From Amycolatopsis vastitatis (GTDB lineage: Bacteria; Actinomycetota; Actinomycetes; Mycobacteriales; Pseudonocardiaceae), in contig NZ_NMUL01000010.1 in NCBI RefSeq assembly GCF_002234595.1, forward strand, positions 1-64,000: a DNA stretch of 64,000 nucleotides. Direction: 5' to 3'. The position numbers and the translations under genes were made by a program. Positions 17,502-35,572 of the stretch are shown piece by piece. The notes under the pieces are model-generated. The model did no database searches, was not told the DNA's origin, and saw nothing but the letters and a program-made list of their open reading frames with translations. Position 1 is the first letter of the stretch. Each line of letters starts with the position of its first letter.

Positions 17502-20500
17502 ATGGCTCAGTCGCGGATCGAGGACTTCTGGCCGTTGTCGCCGCTCCAGGAAGGGCTGCTCTTCCACACGGTGTACGACGACGAAGGGCCAGGCCTCTAC
17601 GTGGGCCACTGGATCCTGGACCTCGACGGGCCGGTGGAGGCGGCCAGGCTGCGCGCCGCGTGGGAGGCGGTGCTGGCCCGGCACGCCGCGCTCCGCGCGT
17701 GTTTCCGCCAGCGCAAGTCGGGTGAGACGGTGCAGCTCATCGCCCGGCAGGTGGAGCTGCCGTGGCGGGAGGCGGACCTTTCCCACCTCGAAGATCCCGA
17801 GGAGGCGGTGCGCGAGCTGGCCGAGGAGGACCGGACGAAGCGGTTCGACCTCGCGAACGCGCCGTTGCTGCGGCTGACCCTGATCCGGCTCTCCGGCACC
17901 GCCCACCGCCTGGTCGTCACCTGCCACCACGCGATCATGGACGGCTGGTCGATGCCCATCGTCTTCGACGAGCTCTCGCTGTTCTACGCGGCCGGTGACG
18001 CACCGGCGGACCTGCCGGCGGTGCGGTCCTACCGCGAATACCTCGCGTGGCTGGACCGGCAGGACAAGGAACGGACGCTGGCGGCGTGGGCCGCGGAGCT
18101 GCGCGGTGCCGAGGAGCCGACGCTGGTGGCGCCCGCCGATCCGGGGCAGGCGCCCGGGATGCCGGAGAACGTCACGGTCGACCTGCCGGCGGACCTCACG
18201 CGGTCGCTGGGCGAGCTGGCCCGCCGCCGCGGGCTGACGCTGAACACCGTGGTGCAGGGCGCGTGGGCGCTGGTGCTGGCGCAGCTGGCGGGCCGGACCG
18301 ACGTCGTGTTCGGGGCCGTCGTGTCGGCGCGCCCGCCGGATCTGCCCGGTGTGGAGGGAATGGTGGGGCTGTTCCTCAACACCGTTCCGGTACGCGTGCG
18401 GCTGCGCGGCTCGGCGCCGGTCGCCGACCTGCTGGCGGAACTGCAGAAGCGCCAGTCGGCGCTCATCCCCGACCAGTACGTGGGGCTCGCGGACATCCAG
18501 AAGGCGGCCGGGCCCGGCGCGATCTTCGACACCCTGCTCGTCTTCCAGAACTTTCCCCGTGAGCTCGGCGAACCGGACTCCGGCGAAGCCTTCGGCATCC
18601 GGATCAACCAGGGCAAGGAAGCCGCCCACTACCCGCTGACGCTGGTCGCCGTCCCCGGCGAGTCGATGCTGCTCAACCTCGACTACCGGGCGGATCTCTT
18701 CGACCGCGGCACCGCGCTCGCCATCGTCGAGCGGTTCACCGGGATCCTGCGTCAGCTGACGAGCGCGGACGACATCACGGTCGCCGACGTCGACGTGACG
18801 AGCGCGGCCGAGCGCGCGGCGGTGGACGAGTGGAGCGCGGCACCGCAGGCGGCGCCGGAACTGCCGGCTCCGGACCTGTTCGACCGCCAGGTGGAGCGCC
18901 ACCGCGATCGCGTCGCGGTCGTCGACGGTGACCGGACGATGTCGTACGGGGAACTGGCCGGGCAGGCGGAGCGGTTCGCCGGCTACCTGAGCGGCCGGGG
19001 CGTCCGGCGCGGGGACCGGGTGGCCGTGGTGATGGACCGGTCGCCCGGGCTGATCGTGACGTTGCTGGCGGTGTGGAAGGCGGGCGCGGCGTACGTGCCG
19101 GTGGATCCGGCCTATCCGGCCGAACGCGTGAAGTTCATGCTGGCGGACGCGGAACCGGCGGCCGTGGTGTGCACGCGGGCGTACCGGGACGCCGTGCTGG
19201 ACGGCGGGCTCGAGCCGGTCGTCCTCGACGATCCGGAGACACGGCAAGCGGTGGCGGAGGGCGCCCGGCTGTCCGTCGGTGCCACGGCCGACGATCTCGC
19301 CTACGTGATGTACACGTCGGGGTCGACGGGGACGCCGAAGGGCGTCGCGGTGTCGCACGGCAATGTCGCGGCGCTGGTCGGCGAGCCGGGCTGGGAGGTG
19401 GGTCCCGGCGACGCCGTGCTGATGCACGCCTCGCACGCGTTCGACATCTCGCTGTTCGAAATGTGGGTGCCGCTGCTGTCGGGCGCCCGGGTGGTGCTGG
19501 CCGGACCGGGTGCGGTGGACGGCGAGGCGCTGGCCGGGTACGTGGCCGCCGGTGTCACGGCCGCCCACCTGACCGCCGGGACCTTCCGCGTGGTGGCCGA
19601 GGAGTCGCCGGAGTCGGTCGCCGGGCTGCGCGAGATCCTGACCGGCGGTGACGCGGTGCCGGCGGCGGCGGTGGAACGGGTGCGGCGGACCTGCCCGGAC
19701 GTGCGGGTGCGGCATCTCTACGGCCCGACCGAGGCGACGCTGTGCGCGACCTGGTGGCTGCTCGAACCCGGCGACGAGCCGGGACCGGTGCTGCCGATCG
19801 GACGCCCGCTCGCGGGCCGTCGCGGTTACGTCCTCGACGCGTTCCTGCGGCCCGTGCCGCCGGGGGTGGCGGGTGAGCTGTACGTCGCCGGAGCCGGTGT
19901 GGCGCAAGGCTATCTGGGGCGTTCGGCGTTGACGGCCGAGCGGTTCGTCGCCGATCCGTTCGCTCCGGCCGGGCGGATGTACCGGACCGGCGACCTGGCG
20001 TACTGGACGGACCGGGGCGAGCTGGTGTTCGCCGGCCGCGCCGACGACCAGGTCAAGATCCGCGGGTACCGCGTGGAGCCCGGCGAGGTCGAGGTGGCCC
20101 TCGCGGGCTTGCCCGGTGTCGCGCAGGCCGTGGTGGCCGCGCGGGACGAGCACCTGCTCGGTTACGTGGTGGCCGAAGCGGGCCACGACGCCGACCCGGA
20201 GCGGCTGCGCGGACAGCTCGCCGGGACGCTGCCCGAGTTCATGGTCCCGGCCGCGCTGCTGGTGCTGGACGAACTGCCGTTGACGGTCAACGGCAAGGTG
20301 GACCGCCAAGCCCTGCCCCAGCCGGACTTCGCCGCGAAGGCGGCCGGCCGGGAGCCGGCCACCGAAGCCGAGCGGATCCTGTGCGCGGTGTTCGCCGAAG
20401 TCCTCGGCCTGGACCGGGTCGGTCCCGAGGACAGCTTCTTCGAGCTGGGCGGGGACTCGATCTCGTCGATGCAGGTGGCCGCCCGTGCGCGCCGGGAGGG

Positions 20501-23500
20501 GATTTCCCTCACCCCGCGGCTGGTGTTCGAGCACCGGACCCCGGAACGGCTGGCGGCGCTGGCCGCGGCTTCGCCGGGGACGCGACGCTCCACTGTGGAC
20601 AGCGGCGTGGGGGAGATCCCGCGGACGCCGGTGATGCGCGCGCTGGGCGAGGACGCGGTGCGTCCCTCCTTCGCGCAGGTGCGGGTCGTCGTCACCCCGG
20701 CGGGCTTCGACCCGGACGCGCTGGTGACCGCGCTGCAGGCCGTGCTCGACGGGCACGACGTCCTGCGGGCCCGGGTCGAGCCAGACGGACGGCTGGTGGT
20801 GGCCGAGCGGGGTGCGGTCGACGCGGCGGGCCTGGTTACGCGGGTAGCGGCCGGAGCCGGGGACCTCGACGAGGTCGCCGGGCGCGAGGCCCGGACCGCG
20901 ACGGGCACGCTGGACCCGTCGGCGGGAACCATGGTGGCGGCCGTGTGGGTCGACGCCGGGACCGCCGAGCCGGGCCGGTTGGTCCTGGTGGCGCACCACC
21001 TGGTCGTCGACGCGGTCTCGTGGGGCATCCTGCTGCCGGACCTGCGGGCGGCCTACGACGAGGCGGCCGGCGGCGGAACCCCTGTCGTCGAACCCGCGGC
21101 GACGTCGTACCGGCAGTGGGCGCGGCAGCTGACCGAGCAGGCGTTCAGCGAGCGGACCGTGGCCGAGCTCGACCACTGGGTCGCCGTGCTGGACGGCGCC
21201 GAGCCGTTCCCGGAGCAGCGCACCGCGCAGCCGCATTCGTGGTCCCGGACGCTGTCCGGGCCCGAAGCGCGCGACCTGGTGGCCCACCTGCCGGGCGCGT
21301 TCCACTGCGGCATCCAGGAAGTCCTGCTGGCGGGCCTCGCGGGGGCGGTGGCGCGGCTGCGCGGTGACGGTGCCGGGTTCCTGGTGGACGTGGAAGGCCA
21401 CGGCCGCCACGCCGCCGACGGCGAAGACCTGCTGCGCACTGTCGGCTGGTTCACCAGCGTGCACCCGGTCCGCCTCGAAGTCCCCGCCGCCGGCCTGCCG
21501 GCCGGGGAGCTGCTCAAGATCGTGAAGGACCAGGTCCGTGCCGTTCCCGGCGACGGGCTGGGCTACGGGCTGTTGCGTCATCTCAACCCCGGAACCGGGG
21601 CGAGGCTGGCGGAACTGCCGTCCGCGCGGATCGGGTTCAACTACCTCGGCCGGTCCGGTGGCGCCGCCGGGGACACCGCGTGGCAGGTGACCGAGGGGGC
21701 GTTGGGCGGCGGCGCGGAGCTGACCGGCGCGCACGCCCTGGAGATCGGCGCGGACGTCCGGGACACGCCGGCCGGCGCCCGGCTGCGGCTCGTGATCGAC
21801 GGTCTCGGCCCCGAGACGGTGGAGCGGCTCGGCGCGGCCTGGCTGGAGACGTTGACCGGTCTCGCGGCCCTGGCCGGGCAGCCCGGCGCGGGCGGGCACA
21901 CTCCCTCCGACTTCGACCTCGTCGGCCTGACGCAGCAAGACGTCGCGGAGCTGGGGGCCGCGGCGCCCGGGCTGACGGACGTCTGGCCGCTGTCGCCGCT
22001 CCAGGAAGGCATGCTCTTCGAGCGGGCCTACGACGAGGACGGCGTCGACGTCTACCAGAGCCAGCGGATCCTGGACCTCGACGGGCCGCTCGACGCGGGA
22101 CGGCTGCGGGCGGCGTGGCACCAGGTGGCCGCGCGGCACGCATCGCTGCGGGCGAGCTTCCACCAGCTGGCGTCCGGCGAAACGGTGCAGGTCGTCGCGG
22201 GCGACGTCGAAATCCCTTGGCGTGAGGCGGATCTGTCGCACCTCGGCGAGGCCGACGCGGCCGCGGAGGTCGACCGCCTGCTCGCGGAGGACCAGGCGGA
22301 CCGGTTCGACGTGACCCGGCCGCCGCTGCTGCGGCTGCTGCTCATCCGGCTCGGCGAGGACCGGCACCGGTTCGTCGTGACGTCGCACCACGTGCTCCTG
22401 GACGGCTGGTCGACCCCGATCGTCCTGGGCGAGATGTCGGCCGCCTACGCGGGTGAACCGGTCCCCACGGCACCTCCGTCCTATCGGGACTACCTGGCGT
22501 GGCTGAGCCGCCAGGACGCGGAGGCGACCCGGGCGGCGTGGCGGTCCGAGCTGGCCGGCTCGGACGAACCGACCCTGGTGGACGCCGACGCGGGCAAGAC
22601 GATGGTGATGCCGGACGAGCTTTCCGAATGGCTGTCCGAGGAAGCGACCCGCACTCTCGACGGATTCGCCCGCGGGCACGGCCTGACCGTGAGCACGATC
22701 CTGCACGGCGCGTGGGCGCTGGTGCTGGCGCGGCTGGCGGGCCGGACGGACGTGGTGTTCGGGTCGGTGGTGTCGGGGCGCCCGGCGGAGGTGCCGGACG
22801 TCGAGCGGACGGTCGGCATGTTCGTCAACACCGTCCCGGTCCGCGCCCGCCTCGACGGCGACCGGCCGGTGCTGGAGCTGCTCCAGGACCTGCAGCGGCG
22901 CCAGTCGGCGTTGACCGAGCACCAGTACCTCGGAGTGCCCGAGATCCAGAAGGCGGCGGGGACGGCTGCGGTCTTCGACACCATCGTGATGGTCGTCAAC
23001 TACCCGCACGACGCCACCGGTCTCGGTGCCGACGGCGGGGTCGCGATCAGCTCGGTCGTCACCCGGACCGGCACCAGCCATCCGCTGGCCATGAGCGTTT
23101 CCCCCGGGATCCGCTTGCGGGTCAACGTGTCCTACCGGCCGGACCGGACCGGCCGGGAAACCGCGGCCGAGGTCGCCAGGCAGGTCGTCCGGGTCGTGGA
23201 GCGGCTGGTGGCGGAGCCTTCGCTGCCCGTGGGCCGCCTGGCCGTGACGAGCGAACCGACGCGCGCGGCCGTGGTGGAGCACTGGAACGCGACCGGCGAA
23301 GCGGCGGCCACGTCGCCGGTGCCGGAGCTGTTCCGGCGGCAGGCCGCCGTCACCCCGGACGCGGTGGCGGTCGTGGACTCCGGCCGCACCCTGTCCTATG
23401 CCGAGCTGGACCGGGAATCGGACCTGCTGGCCGGGTACCTCGTCGGCGCCGGAGTGCGGCGGGGCGACCGCGTCGGCGTCGTGCTGGAACGTGGTGCGGA

Positions 23501-26500
23501 CCTGCTCGTCGCTCTCCTCGCGGTCTGGAAGGCGGGCGCCGCGCAGGTTCCGGTGAACGTGGACTACCCGGCGGAACGGATCGAGCGGATGCTGGCCGAC
23601 GCCGGCGCTTCCCTGGCCGTCTGCGCGGCAGCGACCCGCGCCGCGGTGCCGTCCGGGGTCCAGCCGGTGGTCGTGGACGCGCCGGAGGTCCGTGACGCGC
23701 GGCACGAAGTACCGCCGTTGGCGGTCGGAGCACACGACATCGCGTACGTGATGTACACGTCGGGATCGACCGGGGTGCCGAAGGGCGTCGCAGTGCCGCA
23801 CGCGAGCGTGGCGGCCCTGGCGAGCGACCCGGGCTGGGCGCAGGGCCCGGGCGACTGCGTGCTGCTGCACGCGTCGCACGCGTTCGACGCCTCGCTCGTC
23901 GAGATCTGGGTGCCGCTGGTCGGCGGAGCCCGCGTAATGGTCGCGGAACCGGGCGCGGTCGACGCGCAGCGGCTGCGCGAAGCGATCTCCCGTGGCGTGA
24001 CGACCGTCCACCTGACTGCGGGCGCTTTCCGGGCGGTGGCCGAGGAAGCGCCGGAGTCCTTCGCCGGGCTGCGCGAGATCCTGACCGGTGGGGACGCGGT
24101 GCCGCTGGCGTCCGTCGTCCGGATGCGCCAGGCGTGCCCGGAGGTCCGCGTCCGGCAGCTCTACGGCCCCACCGAGATCACTCTCTGCGCCACCTGGCTC
24201 GTTCTCGAGCCGGGAGACGAAACAGGCGACACCCTGCCGATCGGCAGGCCGCTGGCCGGACGGCAGGCCTACGTGCTCGACGCGTTCCTCCAGCCGGTGG
24301 CGCCGAACGTGACCGGCGAGCTGTACCTCGCCGGCGCCGGCCTCGCGCACGGTTACCTGGGCGGCACCGCGTCGACGTCGGAGCGGTTTGTCGCCAACCC
24401 CTTCGCCGCCGGCGAGCGGATGTACCGCACCGGCGACCTGGCGCGCTGGACGGACCAGGGTGAGCTGCTGTTCGCCGGCCGGGCCGACGCCCAGGTGAAG
24501 ATCCGCGGCTACCGGGTCGAGCCCGGCGAGGTCGAGGTGGCGCTGACCGAGGTGCCCGACGTCGCGCAGGCGGTCGTCGTGGCGCGGGAGGACCGGACGG
24601 GCGACAAGCGGCTGATTGCTTACGTGACCGCGGAAGCGGGTGCGGGACCGGATCCCGAAGCGGTCCGCGGGCACCTCGCGGCGCGGTTGCCGTCGTTCAT
24701 GGTGCCGGCCGTGGTGGTGGTGCTGGACGGCTTCCCGCTGACGGTCAACGGCAAGATCGACCGGGCGGCCCTGCCCGCCCCCGGGTTCCCCGGGAAGGCG
24801 GCCGGCCGCGAGCCGCGCACCGAGGCCGAACGCGTGTTGTGCGCGCTGTTCGCCGAAGTCCTCGGGCTGGAGCGGGTCGGCGCCGACGACAGCTTCTTCG
24901 AGCTGGGCGGGGATTCGATCCTCTCGATGCGGCTGGCCGCCCGGGCGCGACGCGACGACTTCGTCTTCGGCGCGAAGCAGGTCTTCGAACACAAGACGCC
25001 GGCGGGCATCGCGGCGGCCGCCGAACGCGGCAGCGGGACGAGGGCCGGGCTCGCCGACGGCGTCGGCGAGGTCGAGCTGACGCCGGTGCTCCGCGCGCTG
25101 GCCGAACGCGGTCCCGGGGCCCTGACCGGTGGCGCGCCGACGCAGTGGATGACGGTGGGCGCGCCCGGCGACCTGTCGGTGGGCACGCTGGTCCGCGCGC
25201 TGGCGGCGGTGCTGGACACCCACGACATGCTGCGAAGCCGGATCGCCGAGACCGCGGGCGAAGCGCCGCGGCTCGTCGTGGCCGAGCGGGGTGCGGTGGA
25301 CGCGGCGGCCCTCGTCGAGCGCGTCGAAGCCGGCACCGCCGATCCGGACGAGCTTGGCGCTCGCTGCGCCGGTGACGCCGCCGCCCGGCTGGACCCCGCC
25401 GCGGGCGTGGTGATCCGGGTCGTGTGGGTCGACGCGGGACCCGGCCGGGCGGGCCGGCTCGTGGTGGCCGCGCACCACCTCGTGGTCGACGTCGTGTCGT
25501 GGCGCATCCTCCTGCCGGACCTGCAGGCCGCCTGCGAAGCCGTGGCGGCGGGCCGGGAACCGGCGCTCGACCCGGTGGACGTCTCGTTCCGGCGGTGGGC
25601 GCGGACGCTGGCCGCCCAGGCCGCGACCCGGACCGCGGAACTGGCGACCTGGACGGAGATCCTGGCGGACGCCCGGCCGCGGCTGGGGGAGCTGGACCCC
25701 GGGCGCGACACCGTGTCGACCGCGGGACGCCGGTCCTGGACCCTGCCGCGGGAGCACGCGGGCGTGCTGGTGGAGAAGGTCACCTCGGCCTTCCACTGCG
25801 GTGTCCACGACGTGCTGCTGGCCGCCCTGGCCGGCGCGGTGGCCGCCTGGCGCGGGGGCACCGCCGTGGTGGTGGACGTCGAAGGGCACGGCCGTCAGCC
25901 GCTCGACGAGCTGGACCTGTCGCGGACGGTCGGCTGGTTCACCGACGTCCACCCGCTCCGGCTGGACGTCACCGGGATCGACCCGGCCGAAGCGATCGCC
26001 GGTGCCGACGCGGCGGGCCGCTTGCTCAAGCAGGTCAAGGAAAACGTGCGGGCGGTGCCCGACGGCGGTCTCGGCTACGGGATGCTGCGGTACCTCAACG
26101 CCGAGACAGGGCCGGCCCTCGCCGCGCTGCCGAAGGCGGAGATCGGGTTCAACTACCTGGGCCGCTTCTCGTCCCGGCCCGCCGGAGACGTCGAGCCCTG
26201 GCAACCGACCGGAACCATCGGCGGCGCGACCGAACAGGACACGCCGCTGCGGCACGCCGTGGAGATCGACGCGGTCGTGCTGGACTCGGCAGGCGGACCC
26301 GAATTCACCCTGACCCTCACGTGGGCCGGGCGGCTCCTCGGCGACGCCGAGGCGGAGTCGCTCGGGCAGGCGTGGCTGGCCATGCTCGGCGGCCTGGCCG
26401 CGCACGCCGGTGGCGACGCCGGCGGGCACACGCCGTCCGACTTCCCGCTCGCCACGCTGACCCAGCGGGACGTGGCGGAGATCGAGGCCGCGGTGCCGGA

Positions 26501-29500
26501 CGTGGTGGACATCTGGCCGCTTTCCCCGCTCCAGGAAGGCCTGCTGTTCCACGCCGCCGACCAGCGCGGCCCGGAGGTCTACGCGGCCATGCTCGCGCTG
26601 GCCGTCGACGGCCCCCTCGACGTCGCCCGCTTCCGCGCGGCCTGGCAGGCCCTCGTCGACCGGCACCCCGCGCTGCGGGCGAGCTTCCACCAGCTCGAGT
26701 CCGGCGAGGCCGCGCAGGCGATCGCCGGCGAAGTCACGCTGCCGTGGCGGGAAACCGACCTGTCCCACCTGCCCGAGGACGCCGCGCTGGCGGAGTTCGA
26801 GCGCCTCGCGGCCCAGGAGCAGGCCGAGCGGTTCGACCTGACCCGGGCGCCCCTGCTGCGCCTGCACCTGATGCGCCTCGGGGACCGGCGGCACCGGCTG
26901 GTCGTCACCTCGCACCACATCTCGGCCGACGGGTGGTCCCTGCCGATCTTCTCCGCCGACGCGATGGCGGCGTACGAAGCCGGCGGTGACAGCGGGGCGC
27001 TGCCCGCCCCGACGTCCTACCGCGACTACCTGGTCTGGCTCGCCCGCCAGGACAAGGAAGCCGCCCGGGAGACGTGGCGGGCCGAACTCGCGGAGCTCGA
27101 CGAGGGAACCCACGTCGTGCCGCCGGAGACGATCACCGCGCCCGTCGAGCGCGAGCGCGTGGAGTTCGAACTCGGCAAAGAGCCGAGCCGGCGGGTGGTG
27201 GAGTTCTCGCGCCGCCACGGCGTCACGATGAACACCCTGTTCGAGGGCGTCTGGGCGCTGCTGCTGGCCCGGCTGACCGGCCGCAACGACGTCGTCTTCG
27301 GGACGACGGTGGCCGGGCGTCCGCCCGAGATCCCCGGCGTCGAGTCCGCGGTCGGCCTGTTCATCAACACGCTGCCGGTCCGCGCCCGGCTGGCCGGCGC
27401 CACACCGTTCCTCGACATGCTCACGGAGCTGCAGGCGCGCCAGGTCGCGACGATGGCGCACCAGCACATCGGGCTGGCCGAGATCAACCAGCTGGCCGGC
27501 CAGGGCGCGGCGTTCGACACGCTCGTGTTGTTCGAGAACTACCCGCGTCCGCCGCGTCCGGCCGACGACCCCGACGCGGTCACCATCCGGCCGGCCGGAT
27601 TGCTGAACGAGAGCGGGCACTACGGGCACTACCCGCTGTCCCTGCGCGCGTCGGAAAGCGACGGCGTCCGCGGTGACATCGTCTTCCGGCCGGACGCCTT
27701 CGACCGGCGCCAGGCCGAGGAGATGCGGACGGCGATCGTGCGGGCGCTGGAGCAGGTCGTGGCCGATCCGTGGACGCCGGTGGGGCGCATCGGCCTGATC
27801 GGCGAGGCGCAGCGCCGCCGGGTCGTCGAGGAGTGGAACCGCACCGACGCGCCGCCGGTGGCGGAGACGTTGCCGGAGCTGTTCCGCGCGCAGGCGCGGC
27901 GGGCACCGGACGCGGTCGCGGTGGTGGACGCGGTGCGGAGCCTGTCGTACGGCGAGCTGCTGGCCGAGGTGGAGACGCTGGCGCGGCTGCTCGCGGGCCT
28001 GGGCGTGCGGCGGGAGACCCGCGTCGGCGTCGTGGTCGGGCGCTCGGCGGAGCTGGCGGTGACGCTGCTCGGGGTGCTGGTGGCCGGCGGGGCGTTCGTG
28101 CCGGTCGATCCGGACTACCCGGCCGAGCGCGTCGAGTTCATGCTGGCGAATTCGGCGCCCGAGGTGCTCGTGTGCACCGCGGCGACCCGGGAGGTCGTGC
28201 CGAAGGGGTTCGCCGGCGAGGTGCTCGTGCTGGACGAGCTGCCCGCCGCCGATCCCGGGGTGGAGCTGCCGGAAGTGGGGCTGCTCGACGCGGCGTACGT
28301 GATCTACACGTCGGGGTCGACGGGGGTGCCCAAGGGCGTCCTGGTCACCCACTCCGGGCTCGGCAACCTGGCGCGCGCCCACATCGAGCGGATGGGCGTG
28401 ACGTCCTCCTCGCGGGTCCTGCAGCTGTCCGCGATCGGGTTCGACGCCATGGTTTCCGAGCTGTACATGTCGCTGCTGGCCGGGGCGACCTTGGTCCTGC
28501 CGGACGCGGCGAGCATGCCGCCCCGGGTGACGCTGGGCGACGCGCTGCGGCGGTGGGGCATCACGCACCTGACCGTGTCGCCGAGTGTGCTGGCGTCCGA
28601 GGACGACCTGCCCGCCACCCTGGAGACGTTCCTGACGGGCGGCGAGGCACTCCCGGCCGCGCTGGTCGACCGCTGGTCCCCGGGCCGCCGGGTGATCCAG
28701 GCCTACGGGCCGACGGAGACGACGATCTGCTCGACGATGAGTGCCCCGCTGTCCCCGGGACACGACCAGGTCCCGCTCGGCGGCCCGATCCGCAACGTGC
28801 GGCACTACGTGCTCGACGCCTTCCTGCAGCCGGTGCCGCCCGGCGTGGTCGGCGAGCTCTACATCACCGGCGCCGGGCTGGCCCGCGGCTACCTCGGCCG
28901 TCCCGGCCTGACGGCGGAACGGTTCGTCGCCAGCCCGTTCGCCCCCGGCGAGCGGATGTACCGCTCGGGCGACCTGTTCCGCTGGACCGCCGAAGGTCAG
29001 CTGCTCTTCGCGGGCCGGGTCGACGCCCAGGTCAAGATCCGCGGCTACCGGGTCGAGCCCGCCGAGATCGAGGCCGTGCTGGCGGAGCACCCGGGGGTCG
29101 CCCAGGTGGCGGTCGCCGTCCGCCGGGACGGGCCGGGCGACAAGCAGCTGGTGGCGTACTTCGTCCCGGCCGCGGAGACCGGCGAGGGCGGCGCGCTGGT
29201 GCCCGCGCTGCGCGAGCTGGCCGCCGAGCGCCTGCCGGAGTACATGATGCCCGCGGCGTTCGTGCCGCTGGACCGGATGCCGTTGACCCCCAACGGCAAG
29301 CTCGACCAGCGAGCGCTGCAGGCGCCCGACTTCGCCGGGATGGCCTCGAAACGCGACCCGCGCACGGCCATGGAGGCACGGCTGTGCGAGCTGTTCGCGG
29401 ACGTGCTCGGCCTCGACCGCGTGGGCGCCGACGACAGTTTCTTCGAGCTGGGCGGGGATTCCATCCTCTCGATGCAGCTGTCGGCCAGGGCCCGCCGGAA

Positions 29501-29696
29501 CGGGCTGGAGCTCACCCCGTGGCAGGTGTTCGAAGAAAAGACGCCGGAACGGCTGGCGGTGCTGGTCAAGGAGTTCCCGGCCGAAGGCGGGACCGCCGGG
29601 GCCGCAGCGGAGCCCGCCGACGGCATGCTCGTCGATCTTTCCCCCGACCAGCTGGACCAGCTCGAGGCCGGACTGGCCGGCGGTCAACTTTCCTAA
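17502..29696 (+). CDS. NRPS modules 4-6: C-A-T-E-C-A-T-E-C-A-T
   Basis: The largest protein here (4064 residues). Module 4: C4 HHAIMDGW, A4 read as D-I-F-H-L-G-L-L-C-K (canonical Hpg), T4 near 986, E4 from about 1037. Module 5: C5 from about 1492 (HHVLLDGW), A5 D-A-V-H-L-G-L-L-C-K (Hpg-like), T5 near 2473, E5 from about 2520. Module 6: C6 from about 3000 (HHISADGW), A6 D-A-S-T-L-G-A-I-C-K (Tyr/beta-hydroxytyrosine), T6 near 3987, no E. The E domains keep HHxxxD but carry Ala or Val instead of Gly after it ([16 protein letters not shown]). The ATG at 17502 has GGAG 7 bases upstream. The resulting D-D-L pattern over residues 4-6 matches known glycopeptides. Confidence 0.93.
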   Translation: MAQSRIEDFWPLSPLQEGLLFHTVYDDEGPGLYVGHWILDLDGPVEAARLRAAWEAVLARHAALRACFRQRKSGETVQLIARQVELPWREADLSHLEDPEEAVRELAEEDRTKRFDLANAPLLRLTLIRLSGTAHRLVVTCHHAIMDGWSMPIVFDELSLFYAAGDAPADLPAVRSYREYLAWLDRQDKERTLAAWAAELRGAEEPTLVAPADPGQAPGMPENVTVDLPADLTRSLGELARRRGLTLNTVVQGAWALVLAQLAGRTDVVFGAVVSARPPDLPGVEGMVGLFLNTVPVRVRLRGSAPVADLLAELQKRQSALIPDQYVGLADIQKAAGPGAIFDTLLVFQNFPRELGEPDSGEAFGIRINQGKEAAHYPLTLVAVPGESMLLNLDYRADLFDRGTALAIVERFTGILRQLTSADDITVADVDVTSAAERAAVDEWSAAPQAAPELPAPDLFDRQVERHRDRVAVVDGDRTMSYGELAGQAERFAGYLSGRGVRRGDRVAVVMDRSPGLIVTLLAVWKAGAAYVPVDPAYPAERVKFMLADAEPAAVVCTRAYRDAVLDGGLEPVVLDDPETRQAVAEGARLSVGATADDLAYVMYTSGSTGTPKGVAVSHGNVAALVGEPGWEVGPGDAVLMHASHAFDISLFEMWVPLLSGARVVLAGPGAVDGEALAGYVAAGVTAAHLTAGTFRVVAEESPESVAGLREILTGGDAVPAAAVERVRRTCPDVRVRHLYGPTEATLCATWWLLEPGDEPGPVLPIGRPLAGRRGYVLDAFLRPVPPGVAGELYVAGAGVAQGYLGRSALTAERFVADPFAPAGRMYRTGDLAYWTDRGELVFAGRADDQVKIRGYRVEPGEVEVALAGLPGVAQAVVAARDEHLLGYVVAEAGHDADPERLRGQLAGTLPEFMVPAALLVLDELPLTVNGKVDRQALPQPDFAAKAAGREPATEAERILCAVFAEVLGLDRVGPEDSFFELGGDSISSMQVAARARREGISLTPRLVFEHRTPERLAALAAASPGTRRSTVDSGVGEIPRTPVMRALGEDAVRPSFAQVRVVVTPAGFDPDALVTALQAVLDGHDVLRARVEPDGRLVVAERGAVDAAGLVTRVAAGAGDLDEVAGREARTATGTLDPSAGTMVAAVWVDAGTAEPGRLVLVAHHLVVDAVSWGILLPDLRAAYDEAAGGGTPVVEPAATSYRQWARQLTEQAFSERTVAELDHWVAVLDGAEPFPEQRTAQPHSWSRTLSGPEARDLVAHLPGAFHCGIQEVLLAGLAGAVARLRGDGAGFLVDVEGHGRHAADGEDLLRTVGWFTSVHPVRLEVPAAGLPAGELLKIVKDQVRAVPGDGLGYGLLRHLNPGTGARLAELPSARIGFNYLGRSGGAAGDTAWQVTEGALGGGAELTGAHALEIGADVRDTPAGARLRLVIDGLGPETVERLGAAWLETLTGLAALAGQPGAGGHTPSDFDLVGLTQQDVAELGAAAPGLTDVWPLSPLQEGMLFERAYDEDGVDVYQSQRILDLDGPLDAGRLRAAWHQVAARHASLRASFHQLASGETVQVVAGDVEIPWREADLSHLGEADAAAEVDRLLAEDQADRFDVTRPPLLRLLLIRLGEDRHRFVVTSHHVLLDGWSTPIVLGEMSAAYAGEPVPTAPPSYRDYLAWLSRQDAEATRAAWRSELAGSDEPTLVDADAGKTMVMPDELSEWLSEEATRTLDGFARGHGLTVSTILHGAWALVLARLAGRTDVVFGSVVSGRPAEVPDVERTVGMFVNTVPVRARLDGDRPVLELLQDLQRRQSALTEHQYLGVPEIQKAAGTAAVFDTIVMVVNYPHDATGLGADGGVAISSVVTRTGTSHPLAMSVSPGIRLRVNVSYRPDRTGRETAAEVARQVVRVVERLVAEPSLPVGRLAVTSEPTRAAVVEHWNATGEAAATSPVPELFRRQAAVTPDAVAVVDSGRTLSYAELDRESDLLAGYLVGAGVRRGDRVGVVLERGADLLVALLAVWKAGAAQVPVNVDYPAERIERMLADAGASLAVCAAATRAAVPSGVQPVVVDAPEVRDARHEVPPLAVGAHDIAYVMYTSGSTGVPKGVAVPHASVAALASDPGWAQGPGDCVLLHASHAFDASLVEIWVPLVGGARVMVAEPGAVDAQRLREAISRGVTTVHLTAGAFRAVAEEAPESFAGLREILTGGDAVPLASVVRMRQACPEVRVRQLYGPTEITLCATWLVLEPGDETGDTLPIGRPLAGRQAYVLDAFLQPVAPNVTGELYLAGAGLAHGYLGGTASTSERFVANPFAAGERMYRTGDLARWTDQGELLFAGRADAQVKIRGYRVEPGEVEVALTEVPDVAQAVVVAREDRTGDKRLIAYVTAEAGAGPDPEAVRGHLAARLPSFMVPAVVVVLDGFPLTVNGKIDRAALPAPGFPGKAAGREPRTEAERVLCALFAEVLGLERVGADDSFFELGGDSILSMRLAARARRDDFVFGAKQVFEHKTPAGIAAAAERGSGTRAGLADGVGEVELTPVLRALAERGPGALTGGAPTQWMTVGAPGDLSVGTLVRALAAVLDTHDMLRSRIAETAGEAPRLVVAERGAVDAAALVERVEAGTADPDELGARCAGDAAARLDPAAGVVIRVVWVDAGPGRAGRLVVAAHHLVVDVVSWRILLPDLQAACEAVAAGREPALDPVDVSFRRWARTLAAQAATRTAELATWTEILADARPRLGELDPGRDTVSTAGRRSWTLPREHAGVLVEKVTSAFHCGVHDVLLAALAGAVAAWRGGTAVVVDVEGHGRQPLDELDLSRTVGWFTDVHPLRLDVTGIDPAEAIAGADAAGRLLKQVKENVRAVPDGGLGYGMLRYLNAETGPALAALPKAEIGFNYLGRFSSRPAGDVEPWQPTGTIGGATEQDTPLRHAVEIDAVVLDSAGGPEFTLTLTWAGRLLGDAEAESLGQAWLAMLGGLAAHAGGDAGGHTPSDFPLATLTQRDVAEIEAAVPDVVDIWPLSPLQEGLLFHAADQRGPEVYAAMLALAVDGPLDVARFRAAWQALVDRHPALRASFHQLESGEAAQAIAGEVTLPWRETDLSHLPEDAALAEFERLAAQEQAERFDLTRAPLLRLHLMRLGDRRHRLVVTSHHISADGWSLPIFSADAMAAYEAGGDSGALPAPTSYRDYLVWLARQDKEAARETWRAELAELDEGTHVVPPETITAPVERERVEFELGKEPSRRVVEFSRRHGVTMNTLFEGVWALLLARLTGRNDVVFGTTVAGRPPEIPGVESAVGLFINTLPVRARLAGATPFLDMLTELQARQVATMAHQHIGLAEINQLAGQGAAFDTLVLFENYPRPPRPADDPDAVTIRPAGLLNESGHYGHYPLSLRASESDGVRGDIVFRPDAFDRRQAEEMRTAIVRALEQVVADPWTPVGRIGLIGEAQRRRVVEEWNRTDAPPVAETLPELFRAQARRAPDAVAVVDAVRSLSYGELLAEVETLARLLAGLGVRRETRVGVVVGRSAELAVTLLGVLVAGGAFVPVDPDYPAERVEFMLANSAPEVLVCTAATREVVPKGFAGEVLVLDELPAADPGVELPEVGLLDAAYVIYTSGSTGVPKGVLVTHSGLGNLARAHIERMGVTSSSRVLQLSAIGFDAMVSELYMSLLAGATLVLPDAASMPPRVTLGDALRRWGITHLTVSPSVLASEDDLPATLETFLTGGEALPAALVDRWSPGRRVIQAYGPTETTICSTMSAPLSPGHDQVPLGGPIRNVRHYVLDAFLQPVPPGVVGELYITGAGLARGYLGRPGLTAERFVASPFAPGERMYRSGDLFRWTAEGQLLFAGRVDAQVKIRGYRVEPAEIEAVLAEHPGVAQVAVAVRRDGPGDKQLVAYFVPAAETGEGGALVPALRELAAERLPEYMMPAAFVPLDRMPLTPNGKLDQRALQAPDFAGMASKRDPRTAMEARLCELFADVLGLDRVGADDSFFELGGDSILSMQLSARARRNGLELTPWQVFEEKTPERLAVLVKEFPAEGGTAGAAAEPADGMLVDLSPDQLDQLEAGLAGGQLS

Positions 29697-29705
29697 GGAG
29701 CAACC

Positions 29706-35293
<5,588 letters not shown>

Positions 35294-35297
<4 letters not shown>

Positions 35298-35503
35298 CCA
35301 ACCCCTTCGACAACGAAGACGGCTCCTTCTTCGTGCTCGTCAACGACGAGGGACAGCACTCCCTCTGGCCCTCGTTCGCCGAGGTGCCCGCCGGCTGGAC
35401 CCGCGTCCACGGCGAGGCGAGCCGCCAGGAATGCCTCGCCTACGTCGAGGAGAACTGGACGGACCTGCGGCCGAAGAGCCTCGTCGAGGAAGTCGGCGCT
35501 TGA
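35294..35503 (+). CDS. MbtH-like protein
   Basis: A 69-residue MbtH-family chaperone needed for activity or stability of many adenylation domains. It begins [10 protein letters not shown] and keeps the family signature: [13 protein letters not shown], then [11 protein letters not shown] near the C-terminus. Its ATG overlaps the last NRPS stop as ATGA, so it is translationally coupled to the synthetase. It is the only MbtH protein here and probably serves all adenylation domains, including BpsD. Confidence 0.95.
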
Positions 35504-35511
35504 GAGAAGGT

Positions 35512-35540
35512 GTCCAGCCGCTCGATGCGGACGGTTGGAC
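35512..35540. promoter_or_regulatory. StrR/Bbr-type operator upstream of oxyA
   Basis: GTCCAG (35512-35517), exactly 17 bases, then TTGGAC (35535-35540), matching the Bbr consensus GTCCAR-N17-TTGGAC as I recall it. It lies in the 69-base gap between mbtH and oxyA, 32 bases before the oxyA start. It implies a regulator-driven promoter for the oxy, halogenase and glycosylation genes, separate from the NRPS transcript. Confidence 0.8.
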
Positions 35541-35572
35541 AGCCGGCCGGTCGACGCGAAAGGACCTGTGAG

